DNA from: Alistipes sp.
GTDB taxonomy: Bacteria; Bacteroidota; Bacteroidia; Bacteroidales; Rikenellaceae
Length of the DNA stretch: 43,076 nucleotides
Direction: 5' to 3'
NCBI GenBank assembly: GCA_017559615.1
Contig: JAFYRB010000088.1
Coordinates: 1-43,076 of the forward strand
The first letter of the stretch is position 1, and the number at the start of each line of letters is the position of its first letter. This document shows positions 26,795 to 34,342 of the stretch, in pieces. The translations under genes were made by a program, and so were the position numbers. The notes under the pieces were generated by a model. The model saw only the letters and a program-made list of their open reading frames with translations, was not told the DNA's origin and searched no databases.

Positions 26795-27907
26795 TTATGC
26801 AAAAATTGACTCTATTACTGCATCCGACATCATAAATTTCGATGTAGGGATGGCAAGGGTACTACCATCGTAGCAAACCACCTCGGCCTCTATCCATCCA
26901 CGTGCGGAGGCCACAATACGCTCCGCCTCCTTCATCCCGAAGCGCGCTGCGACATACTCCAAATCTATACCCTCAACCCTACGCAGCGAGGTCATAACAT
27001 ACTCGTTCAGATGGTCAACTTCGGTAAGCGTCTCACCCTCAAGACGTATATCACCCTCGCTATACTCCTTCGCCGAGGATAGACACCACGTGCGGTTATC
27101 GCCACTATACGAATGGGCTCCAGGGCCTATGCCGAGATACTCCACACCCTGCCAATAGGCCGAGTTATGCGTCGCACGTCGTCCTGCGCGCGCATAGTTC
27201 GAGACCTCGTAATGCTCATACCCCGCCTCGCGAAGCACCCGCTCAACCATAAGATACTCCTCTTCGGAGCGCTCCTCGCTAACGGGCGTATACTCACCAC
27301 GCTGAACCAAAAGACCAAGACGTGTGCGCTCCTCAACCGTAAGATGATATGCCGAGATATGCTCTACGTCAAGAGCTACAGCCTCGCGTAACGTCTCCTC
27401 TAGCCACTCATCGCCAAACCCCGCAACACCAAAGATGATATCTATTGAGATGTTATCGTAGCCTGCACCACGAAGTCGTGCAACAGCCGCCCTCGCCTCC
27501 TCGGCCGTATGTCTGCGATTCATAAACTGAAGTACCCTATCGTCGAAGGACTGAATACCAAGGCTTATGCGATTTATAGAGGTATGCCTCAAGGCTGCAA
27601 TATACTCCTCGGTGAGGTCATCGGGGTTTGCCTCGAGGGTTATCTCGCCTACCTCCGAGCAGTCAAACAACTCACGGGCGTGAGCTATAAGCCCCTCAAT
27701 CTGCTCGGCCGAGAGCAACGATGGCGTGCCACCACCAAAATATATCGAACTTAACCTCCTCTCCGAGAGATAACCTTGTCGCTGCTCCAACTCCCTATGC
27801 ATCATCTCCACGACCTGCGGAATGAGAGCCACAGCACCCACCTTATAGAAGTCGCAGTAGGTGCAAATACGTTTACAGAATGGAACGTGAAAATATAGAG
27901 TTGCCAT
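26795..27907 (-). CDS. hemW: Heme chaperone HemW (radical SAM, HemN-like)
   Basis: Radical-SAM protein that binds heme and delivers it to target proteins; not a coproporphyrinogen oxidase. The [4Fe-4S] Cys motif C-x3-C-x2-C is Cys11, Cys15, Cys18 in PFCKRICTYCDFYKV, the HemW form. Further marks are SIYFGGGTPSLLS, TLEANPDDLT, INRISLGIQSFDD and the HemN C-domain with YLGIGPGAHSY. 370 aa, normal. Its stop is 165 nt upstream of the glycogen operon ATG, which has its own promoter. Divergent from sdaA. Confidence 0.92.
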   Translation of the reverse strand: MATLYFHVPFCKRICTYCDFYKVGAVALIPQVVEMMHRELEQRQGYLSERRLSSIYFGGGTPSLLSAEQIEGLIAHARELFDCSEVGEITLEANPDDLTEEYIAALRHTSINRISLGIQSFDDRVLQFMNRRHTAEEARAAVARLRGAGYDNISIDIIFGVAGFGDEWLEETLREAVALDVEHISAYHLTVEERTRLGLLVQRGEYTPVSEERSEEEYLMVERVLREAGYEHYEVSNYARAGRRATHNSAYWQGVEYLGIGPGAHSYSGDNRTWCLSSAKEYSEGDIRLEGETLTEVDHLNEYVMTSLRRVEGIDLEYVAARFGMKEAERIVASARGWIEAEVVCYDGSTLAIPTSKFMMSDAVIESIFA

Positions 27908-27929
27908 AGAGTCTCGGTTTGAATAGCTA

Positions 27930-27937
27930 CAAAATTA
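27930..27937 (-). promoter_or_regulatory. hemW promoter -7 box
   Basis: Leftward TAATTTTG, matching TAnnTTTG, 22 nt before the hemW ATG at 27907. No clear -33 element. Confidence 0.45.
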
Positions 27938-27953
27938 ATTAAAAAAGTTGATA

Positions 27954-27988
27954 TTTGCGATAGCTAATTGCAAAAAGTATTATATTTG
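27954..27988 (+). promoter_or_regulatory. sdaA promoter
   Basis: TTTG at 27954-27957 and TATATTTG at 27981-27988, 21 nt before the sdaA ATG. The spacing is 3-4 nt longer than usual. Confidence 0.6.
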
Positions 27989-28009
27989 TAGTCGAAACAC
28001 TTTACAACT

Positions 28010-29206
28010 ATGAAGAGTATTAGAGAGCTATATCGCATCGGCACAGGCCCCTCAAGTAGCCATACTATGGCACCACGTCGCGCCGCCGAGATTTTCCTAC
28101 ATCGCAACCCCGAGTGTGGCTACTTCCGCGTCACGCTCTACGGCAGTCTTGCTGCAACGGGCAAAGGCCACTTAACAGACCAGGCGATTTTCGATGTTCT
28201 GCGTCCTCACGGCAATGTGGAACTTATCTGGGAGCCATCTATCTTTAAGCCATTCCATCCAAATGGTATGCGCTTCGAGGCAGTGGAGGATGACCACGTG
28301 GTTGACGACTGGACGGTATATAGCGTTGGTGGTGGTGCGCTTGCCGAGGAGAATAGCGCGCCTATCGAGACCGCAGATATCTACCCCGACACCAAGTTGG
28401 TCGATATTTTGAAGTGGTGTACGGAGAATGGCCGTACCTTCTGGGAGTATGTGGAGTTGCACGAGGGTAAGGATATCTGGATTTTCTTGGCAAAGATATG
28501 GCGTGTTATGCGCGAGGCGGTGGAGCGAGGTATCGAGACCGATGGTGTTATCCCTGGACCTCTCAACCTTCCACGTCGTGCTATGCGCTACAACGTTCGT
28601 GCTTCGGGATATAAGCAGAGCTTGCAGTCACGCGGCTTAATCTTCTCGTACGCCTTGGCCGTAAGCGAGGAGAATGCCTCGGGAGGACGTATCGTAACGG
28701 CACCTACGTGTGGCTCATCGGGCGTTCTACCAGCGGTGTTGTACCACTTGTGGAAGACTCGTGAGTTCAGCGACCAGCGCATCTATCGTGCTTTGGCAAC
28801 AGCAGGTCTTATCGGAAACATTGTTAAGCAGAATGCCTCAATCTCGGGTGCCGAGGTGGGATGTCAGGGCGAGGTGGGCGTAGCTTGTGCTATGGCTGCT
28901 GCGGCTGCCAACCAGCTCTTTGGTGGCACACCCGCACAGATTGAGTATGCCGCAGAGATGGGCCTCGAGCATCACCTCGGTATGACGTGCGACCCTGTGT
29001 GTGGCTTGGTGCAGATTCCTTGTATCGAGCGTAACGCCTACGCCGCAGCGCGAGCCTTGGATGCAAACCTATATTCGATGTACACCGATGGTCATCACCG
29101 CGTGTCGTTCGACCGCGTGGTGGAGGTAATGAAGCAGACAGGTCACGACCTACCTTCCATCTATAAGGAGACTGGCGAGGGTGGTTTGGCAAAGGATTTC
29201 TTCTAA
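28010..29206 (+). CDS. sdaA: L-serine dehydratase, single-chain iron-sulfur type
   Basis: Deaminates L-serine to pyruvate and ammonia, an oxygen-sensitive [4Fe-4S] enzyme of amino-acid fermentation. The N-terminal (beta) domain begins with [20 protein letters not shown]; the alpha domain follows from about residue 180. Three conserved cysteines, Cys285 (EVGCQGEVG), Cys327 (GMTCDPV) and Cys338 (QIPCIE), have the spacing expected of the cluster ligands. [15 protein letters not shown] is the substrate-site block. 398 aa, so both domains are in one chain. The gene has its own promoter and ends at a strong hairpin. Confidence 0.94.
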   Translation: MKSIRELYRIGTGPSSSHTMAPRRAAEIFLHRNPECGYFRVTLYGSLAATGKGHLTDQAIFDVLRPHGNVELIWEPSIFKPFHPNGMRFEAVEDDHVVDDWTVYSVGGGALAEENSAPIETADIYPDTKLVDILKWCTENGRTFWEYVELHEGKDIWIFLAKIWRVMREAVERGIETDGVIPGPLNLPRRAMRYNVRASGYKQSLQSRGLIFSYALAVSEENASGGRIVTAPTCGSSGVLPAVLYHLWKTREFSDQRIYRALATAGLIGNIVKQNASISGAEVGCQGEVGVACAMAAAAANQLFGGTPAQIEYAAEMGLEHHLGMTCDPVCGLVQIPCIERNAYAAARALDANLYSMYTDGHHRVSFDRVVEVMKQTGHDLPSIYKETGEGGLAKDFF

Positions 29207-29216
29207 CGAGATAATA

Positions 29217-29251
29217 GTTATGGGTGGCTCAGATGCCACCCATAACCTTTT
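29217..29251 (+). terminator. sdaA terminator overlapping the 3' end of the convergent gene
   Basis: Perfect 12-bp stem gttatgggtggc / gccacccataac with a 6-nt loop, followed by TTTTT on the plus strand. The loop holds the stop codon of the leftward 94-aa gene, so the two 3' ends overlap. Confidence 0.85.
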
Positions 29252-29513
29252 TAACAAACAAAACAACTTGGCGATATGCCATCTCGATTGTAGCGCTAAC
29301 CTCGTATATCGTATCGAGTCTCTGTGACACCTGACGTATGGTGGAGTGCAACGAAATGAAGTATATCGCAACGGCCAAAGCCACATCCATAAGCGCCACA
29401 CTTAGCGTAGCCAGCGGAAGACTCCCCATAACCTCCGAGAGCCATAGCACTACGGCCATCGAGAGGAAGATAAATGCCATAAGGACGGCACAGAGAAAGA
29501 TAATCAACGACAC
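29229..29513 (-). CDS. Small two-helix membrane protein (94 aa)
   Basis: No family is recognised with certainty. Two hydrophobic segments (about 2-24 and 32-54) make a hairpin in the membrane, followed by a helical, amphipathic C-terminus (RQVSQRLDTIYEVSATIEMAY). It is downstream by 18 nt of the YtxH-like gene on the same strand, so they form a small unit. Such small membrane proteins next to YtxH genes are common in Bacteroidales (similar pairs are usually annotated as phage-holin-like or hypothetical). No signs of transfer. Confidence rests on size, membrane pattern and operon position. Confidence 0.65.
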   Translation of the reverse strand: MSLIIFLCAVLMAFIFLSMAVVLWLSEVMGSLPLATLSVALMDVALAVAIYFISLHSTIRQVSQRLDTIYEVSATIEMAYRQVVLFVKKVMGGI

Positions 29514-29531
29514 GACAACAAGGCTTTAAGG

Positions 29532-29726
29532 TTACTTATCGCAATGACACTCCTCGCCGTCGCAACCACAATTTGCAGTGCGAATCTTCTCCGCTGCATC
29601 GTTCACCGCAGCACGAATCTTATGACGAAGCTCTTTGCCAGACTGTGGAGTCACAAGCATCGCAATCGCAGCGCCCAACACCGCACCTCCGAGTGCAGAG
29701 AGTAGGCATAATGATGAATTTCTCAT
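29532..29726 (-). CDS. YtxH-like small membrane protein with a cysteine-rich tail
   Basis: 64 aa from the ATG at 29726. One Gly/Ala-rich membrane segment LLSALGGAVLGAAIAMLV, followed by TPQSGKELRHKIRAAVNDAAEKIRT, the TP-x-SGxxxR-x4-A pattern of the YtxH family (general stress, envelope-associated, exact function unknown). The end, NCGCDGEECHCDK, adds four Cys and a His in 13 residues, not usual for the family, and may bind a metal. An upstream in-frame ATG at 29768 would add 14 residues (MVCKSRYEHLKITI) without family resemblance; the inner start is preferred. Confidence 0.75.
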   Translation of the reverse strand: MRNSSLCLLSALGGAVLGAAIAMLVTPQSGKELRHKIRAAVNDAAEKIRTANCGCDGEECHCDK

Positions 29727-29802
29727 AATCGTAATTTTTAAGTGTTCATACCTACTCTTACAAACCACGCGCCAAGATGTAGCATAAATCCCCTTTTTTG
29801 CC

Positions 29803-29810
29803 TATCTTTG
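29803..29810 (+). promoter_or_regulatory. -7 box of the SLOG-domain gene
   Basis: Perfect TATCTTTG, only 11 nt before the chosen ATG at 29822. The expected start of transcription is about 29816-29818, which leaves a leader of about 5 nt. Confidence 0.55.
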
Positions 29811-29821
29811 TCGCGAAAAGT

Positions 29822-30310
29822 ATGGAGAACAGCAACTACATAATAGCCTTTACGGGCCACCGCGACTACGATAACTCGGCAACCGACAAACTACGCGAGA
29901 CGATTATCTCGCTACGTAGCATCGGCGCACGAGGCTTCCGCGTGGGAATGGCACGAGGTTTCGACATCGCTGCGGCGGAGATAATCCTGGAGCTTATGAG
30001 CGAGGATAGCGACATCTGGCTCGAAGCCTACATCCCCTTCCCTGACTTCGAAAAGAGCCTCGACAATATAGAGGCAGCGAGGTATCGTGAAGTTTTGAAG
30101 TGTTGCAGAGAGGTACACGTCGCCTGCGAGGGCTACAACAAAGGGGCCTTCCACAAGCGCAACGATATGCTTATCGAGGGTGCGGACTACCTCGTCGCGT
30201 GGTGGAATGGCACGTCGAGTGGCACGGGATACACCGTAAAACGGGCAAAAAAGAGAAGACTCAAGATTATTAACCTATATCCATCAACGCAGATGACACT
30301 GCAATTATAG
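29822..30310 (+). CDS. SLOG-domain protein (DUF1273 / YpsA-like)
   Basis: Rossmann-like SLOG fold protein, a family thought to sense or bind nucleotide-like ligands. Starts IIAFTGHRDYDN, the TGHR motif of DUF1273/YpsA, then GFRVGMARGFDIAAAEII (G-x-A-x-G-x-D), IPFPD and VACEGYNKGAFHKRNDMLIEGADYLVAWWNGTSSGTGYTV, the closing ligand-loop pattern. 162 aa. An upstream ATG at 29798 (MPIFVAKS) lies inside the -7 box region and is rejected. Monocistronic by position. Family members have been linked to cell shape in Firmicutes and, in other SLOG branches, to nucleotide signalling; the role here is unknown. Confidence 0.82.
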   Translation: MENSNYIIAFTGHRDYDNSATDKLRETIISLRSIGARGFRVGMARGFDIAAAEIILELMSEDSDIWLEAYIPFPDFEKSLDNIEAARYREVLKCCREVHVACEGYNKGAFHKRNDMLIEGADYLVAWWNGTSSGTGYTVKRAKKRRLKIINLYPSTQMTLQL

Positions 30311-30345
30311 GCATAAATACTAACGAAAAGATAATAAATTAATAA

Positions 30346-30353
30346 TATTTTTG
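30346..30353 (+). promoter_or_regulatory. -7 box of the porin-YeiH operon
   Basis: TATTTTTG, matching TAnnTTTG, 22 nt before the porin ATG. Confidence 0.5.
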
Positions 30354-30375
30354 CACCAACTTAAAAGAAGGAATT

Positions 30376-31383
30376 ATGAAGATTAGAAATTTCGTTTTGG
30401 CAATCGCTGCTATTGTTATTGGATTTAGCGCTCAGGCTCAGACAACTACAGGCGAGAAGATTCAGTCATTTGCGGATAAATACCTCAAATTATCGGGATA
30501 TATCCAGGGTGGTTTCGAGTGGAACGAGGCTAATAACCCAGAGGCTACATTCTACCTAAAGCGCGCCCGCGTGAGCCTTTCGGGTAACGCAGCACAGGAG
30601 AAGATTGACTATCGTCTTCAGGTAGATATGGCTGGCTCACCAAAGATTTGCGACCTCTACTTCCGCTACAAGCCTCTCAACGAGCTTAGTATGCAGCTCG
30701 GTCAGTTCAAGGTGCCATTCGCAATTGAGAATGAGCTTTGTGGCCCTACGACCTTCGAGTTTATCGAGTACTCATACATAACAACCTACTACTCACGCAA
30801 TAACGGAGCATTCGACGGTATCGCATCGACAGGTCGTGATATCGGTTTCCAGCTCTATGGTGGTTTCATCGAGAAGGAGGGCTTCAACATTATCAACTAC
30901 AACTTGGCAGTTTTCAACGGCGCAGGCATAAATAATAAGGATAATAACTCGTCGAAGGACATCGTGGCACGACTTATGATTAAGCCTATCAAGGGCCTAT
31001 CACTCTCTGGTTCGTATATGTATGCCGAGACAAACTTCGCTGGCGCAGAGTATATGAAGAGCCCACGTTGGTCGGTAGGTGGTTGGTACGACTCACGCCA
31101 CTGGGTGGCACGTGCCGAGTATGCTGAGGCAGAGTTTGGCGCTGTTAAGTCACAGTCGCTCTACGCCTTGGCGGGTTACCACTTCGAGGAGCCTTGGTCG
31201 TTGGTTGCTCGTTATGAGTTTATCAAGGATGACTACGATATTCTAAATCAGGAGCGCATTACGCTTGGTGGTGTCTACAAGCCATTCAACTTCTTGCGCT
31301 TGCAGCTTAACCTCTCGTACGTGATGAACGACACTCCTGTGAGTGCTCTCGGCGCGAACCTGATGGTTTCGGCAATATTCTAA
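30376..31383 (+). CDS. Outer-membrane porin, OprO/OprP family
   Basis: Signal peptide 1-21 (GFSAQA-Q) and a beta-barrel made of alternating strands. The start of the mature protein (LKLSGYIQGGFEWNE, then FYLKRARVSLSGN) and QLGQFKVPFAIE are family marks of phosphate-selective porins O and P; the chain ends in Phe, the usual outer-membrane insertion signal. The 335-aa length suggests a 16-strand barrel. Substrate cannot be read: the Lys ladder of Pseudomonas OprP is not evident. It is 21 nt upstream of a YeiH-like permease, so they are probably one transcript and may handle the same small anion. Confidence 0.85.
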   Translation: MKIRNFVLAIAAIVIGFSAQAQTTTGEKIQSFADKYLKLSGYIQGGFEWNEANNPEATFYLKRARVSLSGNAAQEKIDYRLQVDMAGSPKICDLYFRYKPLNELSMQLGQFKVPFAIENELCGPTTFEFIEYSYITTYYSRNNGAFDGIASTGRDIGFQLYGGFIEKEGFNIINYNLAVFNGAGINNKDNNSSKDIVARLMIKPIKGLSLSGSYMYAETNFAGAEYMKSPRWSVGGWYDSRHWVARAEYAEAEFGAVKSQSLYALAGYHFEEPWSLVARYEFIKDDYDILNQERITLGGVYKPFNFLRLQLNLSYVMNDTPVSALGANLMVSAIF

Positions 31384-31404
31384 TTAATACTGTAAAACCT
31401 TAAA

Positions 31405-32823
31405 ATGAGAAAATTCCTAACCGAAGATTGGATCGTAACATTTCTTAGTATTCCCCTTGTGGTTTTTGCCGCCCTCGCATCGCACCTCCCAGGTGGCGGC
31501 GTGAAGATTTCGGCAGACCTCACAGAACTTGGCGCGTGGGGCGATATCGCAATATTCTTCGCCATAGCCTTTGTACTCCTCTATGTGGGCAATAGGCTAT
31601 TGGGTAGATCCGTAAAGGGTATCATACCCTCGTTTGTAGTGGTATTTGCGATTGCTCTGTTGGCGCAATGGATAGCAAAGATTGATATGGTGAAGTACTA
31701 CGGCTTCGAGGCTGTATTCTTCTCGGTTATCTTTGGACTTATCATCCGCAACCTATTCCACGTTCCCGAGTGGCTGAAGCCAGCAATTCAGGGTGAGTTC
31801 TTCATCAAGATTGGCGTTGTCTGTCTGGGTGCTACGGTACTCTTCAGCGACGTTATGAAGTCGGGAGCTGCGGGACTTATTCAGGCTGTGATGGTTGTAA
31901 CCATAGTGTGGTTCTTCGGTTATCTGCTTGCGCGAAAACTAAATGTGGAGCGCGCAACGGCAATGACCTTGGCAAGCGGTAGTTCGATTTGTGGTGTCTC
32001 GGCGTGTATCACCGCTGCGGGCGTGGCAGGTACGGATAAGAAACAACTATCCTATATCATATCATTAGTGCTAATCATCGTAGTACCAATGATTTACCTT
32101 ATGCCTTGGTTAGGAAAGATGATTGTTCCTCTGCTGACCGACAACCCTACGATTCAGAGCGAGATTATCGGAGCGTGGATTGGCGGCACCATCGACACCA
32201 CCTCGGGTGTTGGTGCTTCGTCGGAGATGGCTGGCGAGGTGGCGCAGAAGACCGCCATTGTGGTTAAGGCTACGCAGAACGTACTTATCGGCGTTGTGGC
32301 GTTCTTCATCGCTCTCTACCTCTCGGCACGTTCGGGAAATGGTAAGGGTATGAGCCGCCCTTCGTTTGGCATCGTGTGGGAGAAGTTCCCGAAGTTTATC
32401 TTGGGATTTGTCGTTGCCTCGGCGGCGTTTAGCATCCTGCAAAACAACGGACTGCTAACCCTCGATGCAAAGGGCAAGATTATCGAGACGGCTATGGCCA
32501 AGAACTTCTCGACATTCTTCTTCTCGTTGTCGTTCGTCTGCATCGGTATGGATACGCGACTTAAGGATATCGTATCGCGCGAGAATCGCAACTCGCTCTT
32601 TGCCTTCCTCGGCGCACAGTGCTTCAATATCATCGTCACACTACTTATTGCGTGGTTGATGTTCGGCATCGTGAAGCCAGCGCTATGGCCTACGCACCCC
32701 GAACCAGCAAAGGTCGAGGAGGTTGCCGAGGAGGAGTTTACGCTTAAAGTGGTCAATGACAATAACTTGGAGGTAGAGCCTACCGACTCTTTCGAGATTG
32801 TAAAGATTACGGTTAAGGAGTAA
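31405..32823 (+). CDS. YeiH / UPF0324 family permease
   Basis: Inner-membrane protein with about ten hydrophobic segments, of the conserved 698 (UPF0324/YeiH) family, usually annotated as a putative sulfate or sulfonate exporter. Marks: EAVFFSVIFGLIIRN, IKIGVVCLGATVLFSDVM, ASGSSICGVSACITAAGV, and GGTIDTTSGVGASSEMAG. 472 aa is over 100 residues more than E. coli YeiH. The last about 50 residues (PTHPEPAKVEEVAEEEFTL onward) are an acidic, soluble tail outside the family core. Paired with a porin upstream. Export of a sulfur oxyanion is a family inference only. Confidence 0.85.
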   Translation: MRKFLTEDWIVTFLSIPLVVFAALASHLPGGGVKISADLTELGAWGDIAIFFAIAFVLLYVGNRLLGRSVKGIIPSFVVVFAIALLAQWIAKIDMVKYYGFEAVFFSVIFGLIIRNLFHVPEWLKPAIQGEFFIKIGVVCLGATVLFSDVMKSGAAGLIQAVMVVTIVWFFGYLLARKLNVERATAMTLASGSSICGVSACITAAGVAGTDKKQLSYIISLVLIIVVPMIYLMPWLGKMIVPLLTDNPTIQSEIIGAWIGGTIDTTSGVGASSEMAGEVAQKTAIVVKATQNVLIGVVAFFIALYLSARSGNGKGMSRPSFGIVWEKFPKFILGFVVASAAFSILQNNGLLTLDAKGKIIETAMAKNFSTFFFSLSFVCIGMDTRLKDIVSRENRNSLFAFLGAQCFNIIVTLLIAWLMFGIVKPALWPTHPEPAKVEEVAEEEFTLKVVNDNNLEVEPTDSFEIVKITVKE

Positions 32824-32848
32824 GCCTCAACACGAAATATTATTAAAG

Positions 32849-32886
32849 AAAGGGAATTTAGCAAATCGCCGAATTCCCTTTTTCTT
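32849..32886. terminator. Bidirectional terminator between the permease and phosphatase genes
   Basis: Stem aaagggaatt / aattcccttt with a 13-nt loop, T-run on plus and T-rich on minus. Confidence 0.75.
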
Positions 32887-33361
32887 ATTGATTATCTTTT
32901 AGTTGCTCTACTATAGTAGCACATCCGTCTTCAAGAAGGTCAAGCACCAACTCAAAGCCCTCGTGTCCCTCGTAATATGGATCGGGGATGTATGACCAAT
33001 CGGGGTTGTGGCGCAGAAACTCGCGGAAGCGATATATCTTCTGCTGCGCCTCGCGACTCGGTGCCAAGCGGAACAACGCCTCGTAGTTATTATCATCCAT
33101 CGCAATGACCATATCAAACTTCTCGAAATCGGCCTCACGCACCTGACGAGCAAGGTGCGTCATCTCTATTCCTCGTGCCGCAGCAGCGCGTCGCATACGT
33201 GCATCGGAGCGCTCGCCACTATGTCCGCCATAGGTTCCCGCCGAGTCGATAACTACCCTATCGGCAATACCCTCGCGCTCAACAAGAAGCCTCAACATAG
33301 CCTCTGCAGCTGGTGAGCGACAGATGTTTCCGAGGCACACAAAAAGTATTCTCTGCTTCAT
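32885..33361 (-). CDS. Low-molecular-weight protein-tyrosine phosphatase
   Basis: Cytoplasmic phosphatase with P-loop CLGNICRS: nucleophile Cys9 and Arg15 of the C-x5-R motif, and the general-acid Asp127 in DPYYEG. IDSAGTYGGHSGE and FDMVIAMDDNNY are further family blocks. 158 aa, normal. In other bacteria such enzymes control exopolysaccharide kinases (Wzb/Wzc) or act on phosphoarginine; no kinase or capsule gene is nearby, so the target is open. An ArsC reductase is less likely because of the DPYY acid loop and lack of the extra Cys. It has its own promoter. Confidence 0.92.
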   Translation of the reverse strand: MKQRILFVCLGNICRSPAAEAMLRLLVEREGIADRVVIDSAGTYGGHSGERSDARMRRAAAARGIEMTHLARQVREADFEKFDMVIAMDDNNYEALFRLAPSREAQQKIYRFREFLRHNPDWSYIPDPYYEGHEGFELVLDLLEDGCATIVEQLKDNQ

Positions 33362-33381
33362 AATTCTTTCGTTTTATATCG

Positions 33382-33389
33382 CAAATATA
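33382..33389 (-). promoter_or_regulatory. -7 box of the phosphatase gene
   Basis: Leftward TATATTTG, perfect, 20 nt upstream of the ATG at 33361. Confidence 0.6.
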
Positions 33390-33479
33390 CACTTTTTCGG
33401 AGAATATTACACAATTATTCGTTGAACAAAAATCTTGATTGGTTTAATAATATTGTTTTTTTATCCCTTATGGATAATA

Positions 33480-33515
33480 TTTGGACTAATATTGTGATTA
33501 TTTTGTATATCTTTG
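33480..33515 (+). promoter_or_regulatory. Promoter of the secreted thioredoxin-fold gene
   Basis: TTTG at 33480 and TATCTTTG at 33508-33515, 36 nt before the ATG; spacing is slightly long. The whole 33362-33551 gap is A/T-rich and holds only this and the divergent phosphatase promoter. Confidence 0.55.
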
Positions 33516-33551
33516 TCAATAGTTTATCGAGAGCAATAAAATTTAAACGAT

Positions 33552-34070
33552 ATGAAACTTAAGACACTTTTACTTTTGGTTATCGCCTCTATGGCTTTTG
33601 CCGTAAGTGCCGAGGCGCAGTCGCTACCACGCAAGGTGCGTAACGTGGAGGTGCAGGACCTCGATGCCAAGAAGGCTCGACTTCCTTGGTGGGGCGAGAA
33701 GAATCTCCTTATCTTCTACGTAGACCCTGAGGTACCAAAGCAGAACCACGACTTTATCACCTACATCGAGGAGACTGGCCGCGTAGCAGGCCCAAATATC
33801 GAGGGCTTCGGTATCGTAAACCTTAAGGATGCCGTATATCCAAACAACGTAGTACGTAAGATTGCCGATGCTCGTACCGCAAAGAATGGCGCAACCATCC
33901 TCTGCGACCCTGACCACTACATCAGCAGTGCGTGGCGTCTTGGCGATTGCAACAATATGTTCGTGATTATGTTGGTGAACAAGGCTGGCGAACTTGTCTA
34001 CGTTCACAAGGGCGAGATGAGCGAAGAGGAGCAGCAGAAGTTTATCGCAGCAGCAGAGCCACTCCGCTAA
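33552..34070 (+). CDS. Exported thioredoxin-fold protein, YtfJ-like
   Basis: Signal peptide 1-22 (FAVSAEA-Q). The mature part has the order of the thioredoxin fold: a beta strand NLLIFYVDPEVPKQNHDF, GFGIVNLKDAVYPNNVVRK, a cis-Pro-like segment ILCDPDHYISSAWRLGDC and a C-terminal VIMLVNKAGELVYVHKGEMSEEE. This matches the layout of E. coli YtfJ (IVN, D-A-I, W-x-L, vldk-G-x-v-x-x-x-k-G). There is no CxxC pair, so a thiol-disulfide role is unlikely. 172 aa. The periplasmic role is unknown, as for YtfJ itself. Single gene with a strong terminator. Confidence 0.65.
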   Translation: MKLKTLLLLVIASMAFAVSAEAQSLPRKVRNVEVQDLDAKKARLPWWGEKNLLIFYVDPEVPKQNHDFITYIEETGRVAGPNIEGFGIVNLKDAVYPNNVVRKIADARTAKNGATILCDPDHYISSAWRLGDCNNMFVIMLVNKAGELVYVHKGEMSEEEQQKFIAAAEPLR

Positions 34071-34094
34071 TTTAGAGCGAAACCTACGAAACGA

Positions 34095-34129
34095 AACCAG
34101 ACATCTTTGATGAGGTGTCTGGTTTTTTA
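34095..34129 (+). terminator. Terminator after the thioredoxin-fold gene
   Basis: Stem aaccagacatc / ggtgtctggtt with one wobble pair, followed by TTTTTT. Confidence 0.82.
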
Positions 34130-34270
34130 TTTGCCAGAGGTAGTATATTCAACAAAATATTGGTCTTTTTTACCACTCAAACCTCTACCCTTCCAGCATA
34201 GAAGCTGTGATTTTAATAACAAACCCCATAAATGTAGTGCTTCGGGCTTTCGGAATTAACTTTTTTTTAC

Positions 34271-34278
34271 TATCTTTG
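34271..34278 (+). promoter_or_regulatory. nadE promoter -7 box
   Basis: Perfect TATCTTTG with TTTC 23 nt upstream at 34248. Transcription should start near 34285, giving a leader of about 58 nt that contains the palindrome at 34290-34307. Confidence 0.6.
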
Positions 34279-34289
34279 CCGCCGTGTTA

Positions 34290-34307
34290 CTATACCTTTA
34301 GGTATAG
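34290..34307 (+). promoter_or_regulatory. Palindrome in the nadE leader
   Basis: CTATACC-TTTA-GGTATAG, perfect 7-bp arms around 4 nt, just downstream of the presumed start of transcription. A related half-like sequence, cacctttcggata, follows at 34311. Could be a roadblock operator or an RNA hairpin. Confidence 0.4.
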
Positions 34308-34342
34308 ATACACCTTTCGGATAGCGGAAACGTAATTTAGAT

